Below are positions 17,537-26,717 of a stretch of DNA of 51,821 bases, piece after piece. Under the pieces are notes generated by a model. The model had not been told where the DNA came from. It worked only from the letters and a program-made list of their open reading frames with translations, and made no database searches. Each line of letters starts with the position of its first letter. Position 1 is the stretch's first letter. The position numbers and the translations under genes are program-made. This stretch comes from Dehalococcoidia bacterium (GTDB lineage Bacteria > Chloroflexota > Dehalococcoidia > UBA2979): positions 1 to 51,821 of the forward strand of contig WHSU01000021.1 in NCBI GenBank assembly GCA_009379925.1, given 5' to 3'.

Positions 17537-18091
17537 CTAATCGCCTGCGTCCGGGGCCTGCGTCGACTCGCCGCCGCGCTGGCGGGAGCGTGTATGGGCC
17601 GTGGTCTTCGCGTTGGGGGCGCGGCGCTTCTGTCGCTTCGCCTGGGGCGCGGTCTTCGCGGCGCGGTCGAGGAACTGGCGCGCCTGATGCTCCTGATAGG
17701 CATCGCGGATCGGCGGGTGACCGGACGCCACCGACTCCGCCTCCTCCTCAAGCCGATGCTGGAGACGGTCTTCGAACGCCTCGAACTCCTCGACGGTCGG
17801 TGGTTGGTCCGGCCTCACCTTCTTTCGTCGCACCTCCGGATGTTCGCCCGGTACGGCGGCGGTGGTGATGGGTGTGGAGACCTCCTGGTCGTAGTGCCAG
17901 TAACGGCCTCGGTCGGGGAGGCGTCGAGGGACGCCGTCTCGCGCGATGAAGGCCTGGAACTCGGTGGGCATGAGGGGCCGGGAGTCCGCGTCGCAGTCCG
18001 GACAGGGCTGCGCGCGGCCGGCCTCGCGGACGGGACGGATCAACTCGAACACGCCTCGACAGTCGTCGCAGTAGAACTCATAGAGCGGCAT
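17537..18091 (-). CDS. FmdB-type zinc-ribbon protein
   Basis: A 184-residue protein starting MPLYEFYCDDC, the hallmark of the FmdB/CxxC putative regulatory family. Zinc ligands are Cys8/Cys11 and Cys30/Cys33. The ribbon is followed by an acidic, helical middle (VEEFEAFEDRLQHRLEEEAE) and a basic C-terminal tail rich in Lys/Arg/Gln (about 140-175). FmdB itself is usually near 60-110 residues, so the C-terminal extension is unusual. It begins 11 bases after the fused CoA-transferase and is the last gene of that operon. It may be a small accessory or nucleic-acid-binding protein; the family function is not established. Confidence 0.75.
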   Translation of the reverse strand: MPLYEFYCDDCRGVFELIRPVREAGRAQPCPDCDADSRPLMPTEFQAFIARDGVPRRLPDRGRYWHYDQEVSTPITTAAVPGEHPEVRRKKVRPDQPPTVEEFEAFEDRLQHRLEEEAESVASGHPPIRDAYQEHQARQFLDRAAKTAPQAKRQKRRAPNAKTTAHTRSRQRGGESTQAPDAGD

Positions 18092-18102
18092 GCGATATCC
18101 CC

Positions 18103-20538
18103 TCAGGGCAGCTCCGACGCAACGACGCCGGCGGCATACATCCGCTCGATGGCGTCCGCGTCGAAGGCCAGTTCGCGCAACAGTTGACGGGTGTGCTGCC
18201 CGGCGAGCACGCCGCTGCCAGGCGCCGGGGGCGTGGCGCTCAACGAGACGAGCGGACCAGTCCGCCAGAGCCGGCCCCAGCGCAGGTGGTCGACCTCGGT
18301 GACGAAGCCGTTCTCGAGTACATGCGGGCTCTGGTCGAAGAACACGGACGGCGGGCAGGCGTCCGCACGGACACAGGCCACGCCTGCCTCCGTCAGCAGC
18401 CGCTCCCAGTCCTCGGCGCTGCGGCGGGCGAAGCGGGCCTCGAGCTCCGTCGATAGCTCGGCGTCGTGTTCGGCGCGGGCCGCGGCGGTACAGAAGCGTG
18501 GATCAGCGAGCAGTTCGGCGCACCCGACCGTGTCCGCGAGCGCGCGCCACTCGGTGTCGCTGGGGGCCGCGAGGAACACCCAGCCCTCGAGCGTCTGGTA
18601 GAGACGGTAGAGCGCGCTCAGCCCGAGCAGTCCCGGGAGCGGGGGCGGGCGCTCCGGCTTGCCGTCGTAGTGCACGAAGTCATCGAAGTTCGCGTAGGCG
18701 TTCGCGGTCATCATGTCGCACTGGACGTGCTGGCCCACCCCCTGTGTCCGCTTCGCATACAGGGCCAGCAGCGTGGCGGACGCGATCACCACCGAGGTGT
18801 TGGGGTCCGGGTTCACCTCGTTCGCCCGCATCAGTTGGCGGGACAGCTCGCGGATGCCCTGGAGGTCTTCCGGCGCGACCAGCGCTGGCGGCCCTCCCGC
18901 CTGCATCACCGCGCCGCCGAGGGCGGCTCCCGGGATGGGGTGGGCGTTGGGGCGGTGCGCGTCCGGCCCATCGGTGCCGTACCCGCTGGCCGACACGTAG
19001 ACGATCTGAGGGCGCACGCGGCGGACATCCTCGTAGCCGATCCCCAGGCGCTCCGGCACGCCGGGCCGGAAGTTGTGGACGAGCACGTCGGCGTGCCGAA
19101 GCAGGCGTTGGACGACCTCCCGGCCCTCCTCCGCCTTCATGTCTACGCTGATGCTCTCCTTGCTCGCCGTCGTCTTCGACGCGCCGGCGCCAGCGGCCAT
19201 GCCGCGCATCGGGTCACCGCCGATGGGCTCAACCTTGATCACCCTGGCGCCAAGGTCGCCGAGGATCGAGCACGCGTAAGGGGTTGCGATGATGGAGGCG
19301 AACTCGAGGATGGTGATGCCCTCGAGGGGATGCCGAGGCGGACGGGGGGCCATCGACGGCGGGGAGGCGGGCGCGGGGCGGTCCGGCCGCGGGCGCCACT
19401 CGGCATCCTGGTGCTCGCCCAGCGCCGGTGCCTCCGTCCGCGGGGCGGCAGGCGTCTGGGGCAGACGGGCCAGCGGCCCGAGCTGTTGCATTGGTCCGTG
19501 CTGTTTCGTCTCGACCCTGAGTACGGAGCCGTTATGCACGAGTTGGCGGTGCTCGAGCGCGTGTTGCGTGCTGCCGTACGGCTCGCAGGCGATGTTCCCG
19601 TTCGCGACGAAGAGTTCCATCCAGTGCGCAGCGGTCTCCTCGCGCATGCGCAGCAGGATGCGGTCGCGCAGCTCCTCGCGGGCCGCATCGTCGTACTGGT
19701 TCGGTGCGCCCTGGTAACGCGGGTCGGCGTAGATGTCGCCGAGCCCGGCCGTGGCGATGAAGGCGTGGAAGAGGTGCTCGACCAGGTTCCCAAGCTGGAG
19801 CCACCGGCCGTCCCGTGTCAGCACCGGCTGGTACTGGAGCGTGGGCATCCGCCCGAACGCCGCCCACGGGTCGCCGGGGAACTGGTCCGGGAAGCGCCTC
19901 ATCAGTTGCTGGATCGTCAGCCCGCCGAGGTCGTACGGCATCAGGGCCTGGAGCAGGCTGGTTGTGACCACCTGGCCCCGCCCGGTCTGCTCGCGTACCA
20001 GGAGTGCGGCGAGGATGCCCTGGACGGCGGCCTGGGAGACGGCGTGGGTGCCGACCTGGACATAAGCGTAGACAGGCCCATCCCGCTGCGGCTGGCCGGC
20101 GAATGTCATCATCCGCCCGCTCTTCGCCGCGACGATCCCTTCATAGCCCTTGTAGCGCGCGAACTCGCCTACCGGGCCGAAGCCGGTGATTGCGCACTGG
20201 ACGAGGGCCGGATTCAACTCGGCCAGGCGTGCCGGGTCGAGACCGAGGCGTTCTGCGGGGCCCGGGCGGAACGTGGAGAGCAGGACATCCGCGTCGCCGG
20301 CCAGTCGCAGTACCCGTTCGCGACCGGCCCCGTTGCGCAGGTCCAGCTCAATGCTCCGCTTGCCGCGGAGCCACATGGGGGCTGCAGCCAGGTGCCGGAA
20401 GCGGTCGCCGCCGGGTCGTTCGACCTTGAGGACATCGGCGCCGAAGTCCGCGAGGACCATGCTGGCGAGGCCGCCCGCCGGCCCCTCCGACAGGTCGAGC
20501 ACGCGGATGCCGCTGCAGACCTCGCTGGACACACTCAC
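18103..20538 (-). CDS. Fused double-domain family III CoA-transferase
   Basis: An 811-residue protein made of two CaiB/BaiF domains, about 8-378 and 403-800, joined by a Pro-rich linker (about 379-404). Each has its own family start (GIRVLDLSEGPAGGL; LEGITILEFASIIATPYA). The N-terminal domain reads QVGTHAVSQAAVQG at the active site, with Thr164 where aspartate is expected. The C-terminal domain has Asp578 in NPDPNTSVV. The protein is thus a noncatalytic and a catalytic partner in one chain, mirroring the split pairs elsewhere in the window. GTG 20538 is the start. It lies 25 bases below importer 2 permeases in one operon. The substrate is unknown. Confidence 0.9.
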   Translation of the reverse strand: MSVSSEVCSGIRVLDLSEGPAGGLASMVLADFGADVLKVERPGGDRFRHLAAAPMWLRGKRSIELDLRNGAGRERVLRLAGDADVLLSTFRPGPAERLGLDPARLAELNPALVQCAITGFGPVGEFARYKGYEGIVAAKSGRMMTFAGQPQRDGPVYAYVQVGTHAVSQAAVQGILAALLVREQTGRGQVVTTSLLQALMPYDLGGLTIQQLMRRFPDQFPGDPWAAFGRMPTLQYQPVLTRDGRWLQLGNLVEHLFHAFIATAGLGDIYADPRYQGAPNQYDDAAREELRDRILLRMREETAAHWMELFVANGNIACEPYGSTQHALEHRQLVHNGSVLRVETKQHGPMQQLGPLARLPQTPAAPRTEAPALGEHQDAEWRPRPDRPAPASPPSMAPRPPRHPLEGITILEFASIIATPYACSILGDLGARVIKVEPIGGDPMRGMAAGAGASKTTASKESISVDMKAEEGREVVQRLLRHADVLVHNFRPGVPERLGIGYEDVRRVRPQIVYVSASGYGTDGPDAHRPNAHPIPGAALGGAVMQAGGPPALVAPEDLQGIRELSRQLMRANEVNPDPNTSVVIASATLLALYAKRTQGVGQHVQCDMMTANAYANFDDFVHYDGKPERPPPLPGLLGLSALYRLYQTLEGWVFLAAPSDTEWRALADTVGCAELLADPRFCTAAARAEHDAELSTELEARFARRSAEDWERLLTEAGVACVRADACPPSVFFDQSPHVLENGFVTEVDHLRWGRLWRTGPLVSLSATPPAPGSGVLAGQHTRQLLRELAFDADAIERMYAAGVVASELP

Positions 20539-20563
20539 CGGCCCTGCCCGTCGCCGGCGCGCA

Positions 20564-21475
20564 TCATTGCGAGCCTCGGAGGCGCGGATCGAGGACGTCG
20601 CGGAGCGCGTCGCCGAACATGTTCACGCCGAAGACAGTGATGGAGAGGGCGATGGTGGGCGCGATCAGCATCCACGGCGCCGCGAACATATAGGCGCGGC
20701 CGTCCGCGGCGAGCATGCCGCCCCAGGACGGGGTGGGCGGTGGCACGCCGTAGCCGAGGAAGCTGAGGGACGCCTCGGCAAGGATGACGCCCGCAAAGCC
20801 GATGGAGCCGAGCACGATCAGCGTCGGCATGATGTTGGGGATCATGTGCCGGAACATGATGCGGAGGTCCGTCGCGCCGGTGGCATGCGCCGCCTCGACG
20901 TAGGTGTTGTTGAGGATGGACATGGCCGCCGCGCGCATGACACGGCTCTCGACGACGGCGCGCCGCAGCGAGAGCGCGATGACGACGTTCGTGAGGCTCG
21001 CGCCGAGGACGACCATGATCGCGATGAGCATGATCAGGTAGGGGACGGACTGGAACGTGTCGACCAAGCGCTGGACCAGGTAGTCGATCCAGCCGCCGAA
21101 GTAGGCGCTCGCGAGGCCGAGCAAAACTGCTGGGATCGTCCCGAGCAGCGTGACCGCGACGCCGACGTACAGGGAGATGCGGGCGCCGTGGATGATGCGG
21201 CTCAGCACGTCTCGACCAAACTGGTCCGTCCCCAGCCAGTGCGCCGCCGACGGGCCTTTGAGCGTCTCGTTGGAGTGCTCGAGCGCGGAGTACGGCGCGA
21301 TGAAGCCGGCGAAGATCGCGATGACCACCAGGAGCAACGTGACCGCCCCGCCGAACGCGCCCAGCGGCTTGCGCCGGACAAACCTGAGGACGGCGGACGC
21401 CCAGCCGTGGAGTAGCACCTGCTCACCCCAGCGGATCGGTGAGGTGGGACTCCTGACTCCGGGCTCGGCCGTCAT
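20564..21475 (-). CDS. ABC importer permease, DppC/OppC-like (importer 2)
   Basis: A 303-residue permease: an N-terminal helix after FVRRKPLGAFGGAVTLLL, the HWLGTDQFGRDVLSRIIHGARI block, an EAA loop (YVEAAHATGATDLRIMFRHMIPN) and the terminal GDALRDVLDPRLRG. A GAGGAG site lies eight bases before the ATG. It follows the DppB-like gene by 48 bases and precedes the fused CoA-transferase. Its binding protein is probably the divergently transcribed gene at 22650. No ATPase genes accompany it. Confidence 0.93.
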   Translation of the reverse strand: MTAEPGVRSPTSPIRWGEQVLLHGWASAVLRFVRRKPLGAFGGAVTLLLVVIAIFAGFIAPYSALEHSNETLKGPSAAHWLGTDQFGRDVLSRIIHGARISLYVGVAVTLLGTIPAVLLGLASAYFGGWIDYLVQRLVDTFQSVPYLIMLIAIMVVLGASLTNVVIALSLRRAVVESRVMRAAAMSILNNTYVEAAHATGATDLRIMFRHMIPNIMPTLIVLGSIGFAGVILAEASLSFLGYGVPPPTPSWGGMLAADGRAYMFAAPWMLIAPTIALSITVFGVNMFGDALRDVLDPRLRGSQ

Positions 21476-21523
21476 CGTGGGCTCCTCACTAGCTCGTGCG
21501 GCTGCACGCGGGCGATGACGGGA

Positions 21524-22474
21524 TTACGCGTAGCGGATCCTCGGGTCGAGCCACGCGTATGACAGGTCGATCAAGAGGTTGGTGGTGATGACGAAGAACC
21601 CGATGACGACGACGACGCCCTGGATGACAGGGTAGTCGCGGTTGGCGATCGAGCTGAGGAGGAGCCGGCCGACACCGGGGATGGCGAAGACGCTTTCGGT
21701 GATGACGGATCCGCCGATGAGGAACGCAATCTGGAGGCCGAGGAGCGTGATCACCGGGATGAGCGCGTTCTTGAGGATGTGGCGCATGATGACCGTGCGG
21801 CCGAGCAGCCCCTTCGAGTGTGCGGTCCGGACGTAGTCCTGGCGCAACTCGTCCAGCATGGTGGTGCGCATGAGCCGCATCAGCGTGGCGGACAGCTGGG
21901 TCCCCAGGATGATGGCCGGCGGGACGACGATCTTGATGTGTTCGACCGGCGCCTCGGTGAAGCCGACGTAGCGCAGGTTGGGCGCCACACCCCACCAGAT
22001 GGCGGGGAAGACCACGAACGCAGTCGCCATGGCGAAGCTGGGGATGCTCAGGCCGAGGATCGCGACGCTACGGAGCGAGTAGTCGAGGAGCGAGTCCTGC
22101 TTCACCGCGGAGATCGTGCCGATGCCGATCCCCAGGACGGCGCCGACGACGATGGAGATCGCCCCGATCTCAAGGGTGGGGAGCGAGCGGCGGAGGATCA
22201 TCTCCCCGACAGGCTCCTTGGTCCAGAGCGATTCGCCGAGGTCGCCCGTGAGGATGCCACCGACGTAGACCAGGTAGCGCAAGGGCAGGGGTCGGTCGAG
22301 TCCGAGCTCGTGCTCCAGGATCTGCCGCGCCTCCTGGTTCTTCTCCGACTTCTCCTCGAGGATCAGGTCAATCACGTCGCCGGGGATCAGTTCCACCATG
22401 ACGACCACGAGGAACAGCAGCATCAACAGCGTCGGGGCGAGCCCCAGGACCCGCCGAACGGTGTACTTCAGCAT
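21524..22474 (-). CDS. ABC importer permease, DppB/OppB-like (importer 2)
   Basis: A 316-residue permease and first gene of a leftward operon (permeases, fused CoA-transferase, FmdB-type protein). Family features: RRVLGLAPTLLMLLFLVVVM, ELIPGDVIDLILEE, LGLDRPLPLRYLVYVGGILTGDLG, and an EAA loop (RQDYVRTAHSKGLLGRTVIMRH). It ends YAWLDPRIRYA. It is divergent from the binding-protein gene at 22650, with 175 bases between the two starts. Confidence 0.93.
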   Translation of the reverse strand: MLKYTVRRVLGLAPTLLMLLFLVVVMVELIPGDVIDLILEEKSEKNQEARQILEHELGLDRPLPLRYLVYVGGILTGDLGESLWTKEPVGEMILRRSLPTLEIGAISIVVGAVLGIGIGTISAVKQDSLLDYSLRSVAILGLSIPSFAMATAFVVFPAIWWGVAPNLRYVGFTEAPVEHIKIVVPPAIILGTQLSATLMRLMRTTMLDELRQDYVRTAHSKGLLGRTVIMRHILKNALIPVITLLGLQIAFLIGGSVITESVFAIPGVGRLLLSSIANRDYPVIQGVVVVIGFFVITTNLLIDLSYAWLDPRIRYA

Positions 22475-22549
22475 CCCTGGCCACCCTCGAGGTCCCCGGT
22501 GCTTCGCTCTCCGCTGCGCGGGAACCTAGGTGCTGGCGGCGGCACGCGT

Positions 22550-22567
22550 CTATTACATTCTTAATAG
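22550..22567. promoter_or_regulatory. AT-rich inverted repeat in the importer 2 divergent promoter region
   Basis: CTATTA, six bases (CATTCT), TAATAG: a perfect 6+6 dyad and the only AT-rich patch in the 175-base divergent gap. It could be an operator or contain a -10 element for either direction. There is no adjacent regulator gene. Confidence 0.4.
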
Positions 22568-22649
22568 TCGGGGGCGGGCAGCCGCGCCTAGACTCCAGCG
22601 CGTCCGGACGGACGCGCCCGGCTTCGGCCGCTACCTGGAGGGACAAGAC

Positions 22650-24467
22650 ATGCGTGAGCGAGCGTACTGGGACCGCACACGGCTGGGGCGTCGACGCCTG
22701 CTCCGAGCTACTGGAGTCGGTGCGGCTGGGCTGACCGGAGCGGCGCTCCTCGGGTGCGGGAGCGACGACGAGGACGGTGGTGGGGACTCCTCGGGCGACA
22801 GCGGTGGCACGAGCGGCGCGTCCGGGACGACGGCAGCGACCGCCGGTGACTGGTTCCAGGGGCCACGCGCACCAGGATTCGACGAATCGCTGGGCGTGAC
22901 GCCCATCAACGAACAACCCCGCGTCCCCGGTGGCACGTTCACACGCGCCGAGCCGGACACGACGCGTCAGCAGGACCCGGACATCTCGATCGCGCGGTCC
23001 GACCATGAGTTGATCAACGACCGGCTGGTCTATGCCAATGGCTGGACGTCCGAGCTGACGCCGGACCTGCTGGAGTCCTACGAGGTCACCGACGAAGGGC
23101 TCGGCGTGATCCTCAAGCTGCGGTCGGGCATCAAGACGCACAACATCGCGCCGGTCAATGGCCGGGTGTTCACGGCCGAGGATGTCGCCTACAGCATCGA
23201 GCGCAAGGCGGGCATCCTGGACCCGGAGGCCGCGGAGAAGTACGCGCGCGCCGGGCAGTTCGTGGGCCTCGAGCACGCCGAGGCAGTCGACGAGGTGACC
23301 GTCAAGCTGACGCTCAGCAGCCCGAACAGCTCGCTCATGGCCGCGTTCGCCGACCCTCGGGCGCAGATGATCCCGGTCGAGCAGGACGAGATCGGGTACG
23401 CCGAACCGCTGAAGTTCGTGGGCACGGGCGCGTGGATCCAGACGGAGCACGTGGGAGGCACACGACAGGTCTTCGAGCGGAACCCGGAGTACTACCGCAC
23501 GGCGGAGGAGGGCGGGCATCCGTCCTACGACGTGGTCGAGAAGCTCGTCATGAGCGACCGGGCCTCCCAGGTCGCGGCGTTCATCTCCGGTCAGATCAGC
23601 TCGATCTCTACGGTGCAACCTCACGAGGAGCCGCAGATCAAGGCGTCTGTGGGCGATGCGCAGTGGTTCGGGCAGCCGAACTTCGGCTGGAACCACTTCG
23701 CGATGAACACCCGGCTGCCGTTCTTCGCGGATGACCGCGTCCGCCAGGCCATACAGCTGTCCATGGACTACGCGGGACTGGCGGAGGCGTGGGGGCCGGG
23801 CTGGCTGTACAGCGGCCCACTCCACGTCATGTTCGCGGAGGCGCACAGTTCCGACGAGATCAAGGCGAAACCCGGATACAACCCTGACACGAAGGAACAG
23901 GACATCGCGGAGGCCGTGAAGCGCATGGACGCGGCCGGCTACCCGGGCGGCGAAGGAATCGCCTTCAAGGACATTACCACTCTGGCGTCCGGCCTCTCCT
24001 TCGACGCCGCCATCCGGCAGAAGGAGCACTGGGCAAACATCTTCCCGAAGATGGTGATGGAGATCACCCCGGTGACGGACTACGCGTCCTTCACGAACCT
24101 GTTGAACTCTCGAGAGTTCGAGGCGCGCACGTACCACCACACGATGGTGCCGAACGCCGTCGCGGACGCACGAACCTATTACCACTCGCAGGGTGGTCGT
24201 AACTACCAGTCGTTCGAGCGCCCCTGGGCGGATGAGATCCTGGACGAGGTGCTTGTCGAGAACGAGCTGGAGGCGCGGACAGAACTGTTCCACCAGTTCG
24301 CGGACCGGTACATCGAGGAGGGCCCGCCCCTGCTGCAACTCCTCGTGTCACGCGACAACCATGCGTTCCACTCGGATGTCGCGGGTATGGATCTGGTGTC
24401 AGGGACGTGGGCGTATGGACTCACGACGTACGGCGTCGGGCCTCGGTGGTACTGGCAGACCGAGTAG
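22650..24467 (+). CDS. ABC importer substrate-binding lipoprotein, family 5 (SBP 2)
   Basis: A 605-residue family-5 binding protein. The leader has RRRLLRATG (14-22) and a lipobox ending in Cys36 (ALLGC), then an acidic, Gly/Ser-rich linker; Tat export and lipidation are expected. Mature signatures include NGRVFTAEDVAYSIERKAG, MIPVEQDEIGYAEPLKFVGTG and VRQAIQLSMDYAGLAEAW. I start at ATG 22650, preceded by GGAGG. It is divergent from the DppB/DppC-like genes with which it presumably works. Compared with SBP 1, it lacks an evident downstream partner gene on its own strand. The ligand is unknown. Confidence 0.93.
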   Translation: MRERAYWDRTRLGRRRLLRATGVGAAGLTGAALLGCGSDDEDGGGDSSGDSGGTSGASGTTAATAGDWFQGPRAPGFDESLGVTPINEQPRVPGGTFTRAEPDTTRQQDPDISIARSDHELINDRLVYANGWTSELTPDLLESYEVTDEGLGVILKLRSGIKTHNIAPVNGRVFTAEDVAYSIERKAGILDPEAAEKYARAGQFVGLEHAEAVDEVTVKLTLSSPNSSLMAAFADPRAQMIPVEQDEIGYAEPLKFVGTGAWIQTEHVGGTRQVFERNPEYYRTAEEGGHPSYDVVEKLVMSDRASQVAAFISGQISSISTVQPHEEPQIKASVGDAQWFGQPNFGWNHFAMNTRLPFFADDRVRQAIQLSMDYAGLAEAWGPGWLYSGPLHVMFAEAHSSDEIKAKPGYNPDTKEQDIAEAVKRMDAAGYPGGEGIAFKDITTLASGLSFDAAIRQKEHWANIFPKMVMEITPVTDYASFTNLLNSREFEARTYHHTMVPNAVADARTYYHSQGGRNYQSFERPWADEILDEVLVENELEARTELFHQFADRYIEEGPPLLQLLVSRDNHAFHSDVAGMDLVSGTWAYGLTTYGVGPRWYWQTE

Positions 24468-24828
24468 GGGTCAGCGGGAGCACTCCAGCGCCCTGGGAAG
24501 GATCCAGATGGTCCTCCCCGGTGGCTGACGTTGCATAGGTATGTTCCCTCCTCGATGGTGCCGGCGAACACGCCGCGCACCGGGGCCGAACCTAGACGCT
24601 TCAGCTGGAACTGCTCGACCTCGAGACGTGGCGGACCATGACCGAGTTCGCGCGCGCCATCTTCGATGCCGGCTGGGCGATCAGGCGCGGTCCTGACCCC
24701 TCGGGGCCATCAGCCTCGTGTTGGCCCGGGCGATGCCGCCCGTGATAGCGTCGGGCAGATTTGTCGGGGTCAGTTCGCGCCTTCCCGCCTGACTCCACCG
24801 GACGCCGCGCGCAGCTAGGGGGAACAAT
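24468..24828. other. Intergenic region between two binding-protein genes
   Basis: 361 bases with no gene I can support. It contains the hairpin at 24495-24519 and an AGGGGGAA ribosome site just before 24829. One plus-strand frame (about 24602-24680) reads LELLDLETWRTMTEFARAIF, which looks coding-like but has no start and no family I can name; it may be a remnant. Confidence 0.4.
24495..24519 (+). terminator. Possible stem-loop terminator after SBP 2
   Basis: GGGAAGGATC, loop CAGAT, GGTCCTCCCC: a 10-bp stem with one mismatch and one G-T pair, 27 bases after the stop codon of the binding-protein gene. It lacks a U tract, so termination is only plausible. Confidence 0.4.
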
Positions 24829-26601
24829 ATGGCCGCTCGGTATCCGCGGAGGTCATCCACGACCCTCGGGGGCCGGGCATCGCGAAGGGCGCTGATCCGA
24901 GGCGCAGGCGTCGGCGCCGCCGGCGTGGTAGGTGCGGCGCTCCTGGGTTGCGGTGCCGATGACGCCGAGCCCGATCAGACGACCGCCAGCGCCACGGAAG
25001 GCTCGTCCGCGGGCGCCGCCTCCGAATCGGGGACGGCGTCCCCGATCAAGATGGGCGGGATCTATCGGGGCACACGAAATGGCGACCCCCCGACCCTCGA
25101 TCCATACGGGAACCTGAGTTTTGAGACGAAGAGCCACGGGGCGTACGTCCATAGCCGGCTCTACAAGATTGCAGCACGGCCCGATGTCAATCCGAATGCT
25201 GTGCCGCCCGAGCCCGATGTCGCGGAGGGTGCTGAGACAGAGGACGGGCAGACCTGGGTCGTCCGGCTCAAGCAAGGTGTCAAGTTCCATAACGTCGACC
25301 CGGTCAACGGCCGCGAGCTCACCACGGAGGACGTCTTGTTCTCCTGGGATCGGCTCGTCGCTCCAGAGTCGCCGGGAGCGACCCTGGTCCCTCACGTCAC
25401 GGGCGTTGAGGCCGTTGACTCGTATACGCTGCGCTTCGAGTTGGACGCCCCGTCTGCCAGCTTCCTCGACCTGCTCTCCGACACTAACGTGCTGCTGATC
25501 ATGCCCACTGAGTCCGACGGGGGATACGACCCGTTGCAACGGATGATCGGGACGGGCCCGTGGATCCTCGAGGAGTACGAACCGAGCGTCCGCTTCCGAT
25601 ACAGCAGGCATCCCGAGTTCTACATGGAGGGGCAGCCGTACCTCGACGGTGTCGATCTGGCGATCGTCCCCGAGTACGCCAACCGGCTTGCGCAGTTCCA
25701 GGCGCACAACACGCACGGATTCGGCGTATCAGGCGACGATGTCCTCACGCTGCGCGACCAGCACGAGGGCGCCCAGTGGTTTAGCCTCCAGCCGATCGGC
25801 CAGAGTCAGGTCTTCTTCTCGCCAGCGGACATGGATCCGGACGCGCCGTGGCGCGACGATCGCTTCCGTCGGGCGATTTCCATGGGCCTTGACAGAGACG
25901 CACTGACAGACGTCGCGTACAACTCGAACGCGCTCAGGGATGCGGGCTTCGATGTCGCTGGGACCTGGAATAACATCGTGCCGGCAGGCTTCGGCGATCG
26001 TTGGTGGCTCGACCCTCAGTCGGAGGCGCACGGTCCGACCGGCGCGAACTTCTCGTACAATCCCGACGAGGCTCGGGCGCTGCTGGATGCCGTTGGCGCC
26101 GGTGGCCTGACGTTCAAGTATCAGTACACCGACCGCTACGGAGCGGGATGGATGAAGATGGCCGAGGCAACCGGGAACTTCATGTCGGAGATTGGACTCA
26201 ATCCCGAAACCGAGGTGCAGGACTATAGCGCCGTATTCATCACACAGACGTTCCGGGGCAACTTTCACGGCGTCGCCTTCAATCCACAGACTCCATTTCC
26301 GGAGGTCGGCGCATTCTTTTCGCGCTACTTCGGCGAGGATCCGGCCAATAGCGGACGCATCAGCGACCCGGAGATTAGTGACCTCGACATGAAGCAGTCG
26401 CGCGAACTCGATGAGGACACGCGCCGCCAGTACATCCACGACATCCAGCGCCGTAACGCCGAGATGATGTGGTACGTCCCGAATCAGTACGGTGCCGGGA
26501 CATCATTCACGGCCTACCAGCCCGAGGTCCGGGGCATCGTGCAGACTCGCGGGTACGGCGGCGCGACTGAGTCGCTCGTCCATACGTGGCTCGATGTGTA
26601 G
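24829..26601 (+). CDS. ABC importer substrate-binding lipoprotein, family 5 (SBP 3, no adjacent permease)
   Basis: A 590-residue family-5 binding protein. The twin-arginine leader ASRRALIRGAG (17-27) leads to a lipobox with Cys41 (ALLGC) and a Thr/Ser/Ala linker. Mature motifs: PDVAEGAETEDGQTWVVRL, NGRELTTEDVLFSWDRL, MIGTGPWILEEYEP and FRRAISMGLDRDALTD. ATG 24829 follows AGGGGGAACAAT. No permease or ATPase gene adjoins it, so it must use a transporter encoded elsewhere, perhaps importer 2. The formyl-CoA-transferase-like gene begins 116 bases downstream on the same strand and may be co-transcribed. The ligand is unknown. Confidence 0.93.
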   Translation: MAARYPRRSSTTLGGRASRRALIRGAGVGAAGVVGAALLGCGADDAEPDQTTASATEGSSAGAASESGTASPIKMGGIYRGTRNGDPPTLDPYGNLSFETKSHGAYVHSRLYKIAARPDVNPNAVPPEPDVAEGAETEDGQTWVVRLKQGVKFHNVDPVNGRELTTEDVLFSWDRLVAPESPGATLVPHVTGVEAVDSYTLRFELDAPSASFLDLLSDTNVLLIMPTESDGGYDPLQRMIGTGPWILEEYEPSVRFRYSRHPEFYMEGQPYLDGVDLAIVPEYANRLAQFQAHNTHGFGVSGDDVLTLRDQHEGAQWFSLQPIGQSQVFFSPADMDPDAPWRDDRFRRAISMGLDRDALTDVAYNSNALRDAGFDVAGTWNNIVPAGFGDRWWLDPQSEAHGPTGANFSYNPDEARALLDAVGAGGLTFKYQYTDRYGAGWMKMAEATGNFMSEIGLNPETEVQDYSAVFITQTFRGNFHGVAFNPQTPFPEVGAFFSRYFGEDPANSGRISDPEISDLDMKQSRELDEDTRRQYIHDIQRRNAEMMWYVPNQYGAGTSFTAYQPEVRGIVQTRGYGGATESLVHTWLDV

Positions 26602-26717
26602 TAGGGCGCGCGAGCCAGTCGCCACCATCTGGTAGCTCGCAGCTCGATCGACAGCGCGCTGACGGCACCGGACCGCGGGAGACATGCGAACAGGGTCGCT
26701 ACTGAGGAGGGAATCGC

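Noticed and set aside
18466..20640. A 724-residue plus-strand open frame
   Set aside because: Antisense shadow of the fused CoA-transferase, without recognisable domains or ribosome site.
22368..24338. A 656-residue minus-strand open frame
   Set aside because: Antisense shadow of the SBP 2 gene; Arg/His-rich with no motifs.
24602..24740. Coding-like stretch with LETWRTMTEFARAIFDAGWAI
   Set aside because: No start codon, short, and no family I can name; mentioned only as a possible remnant.
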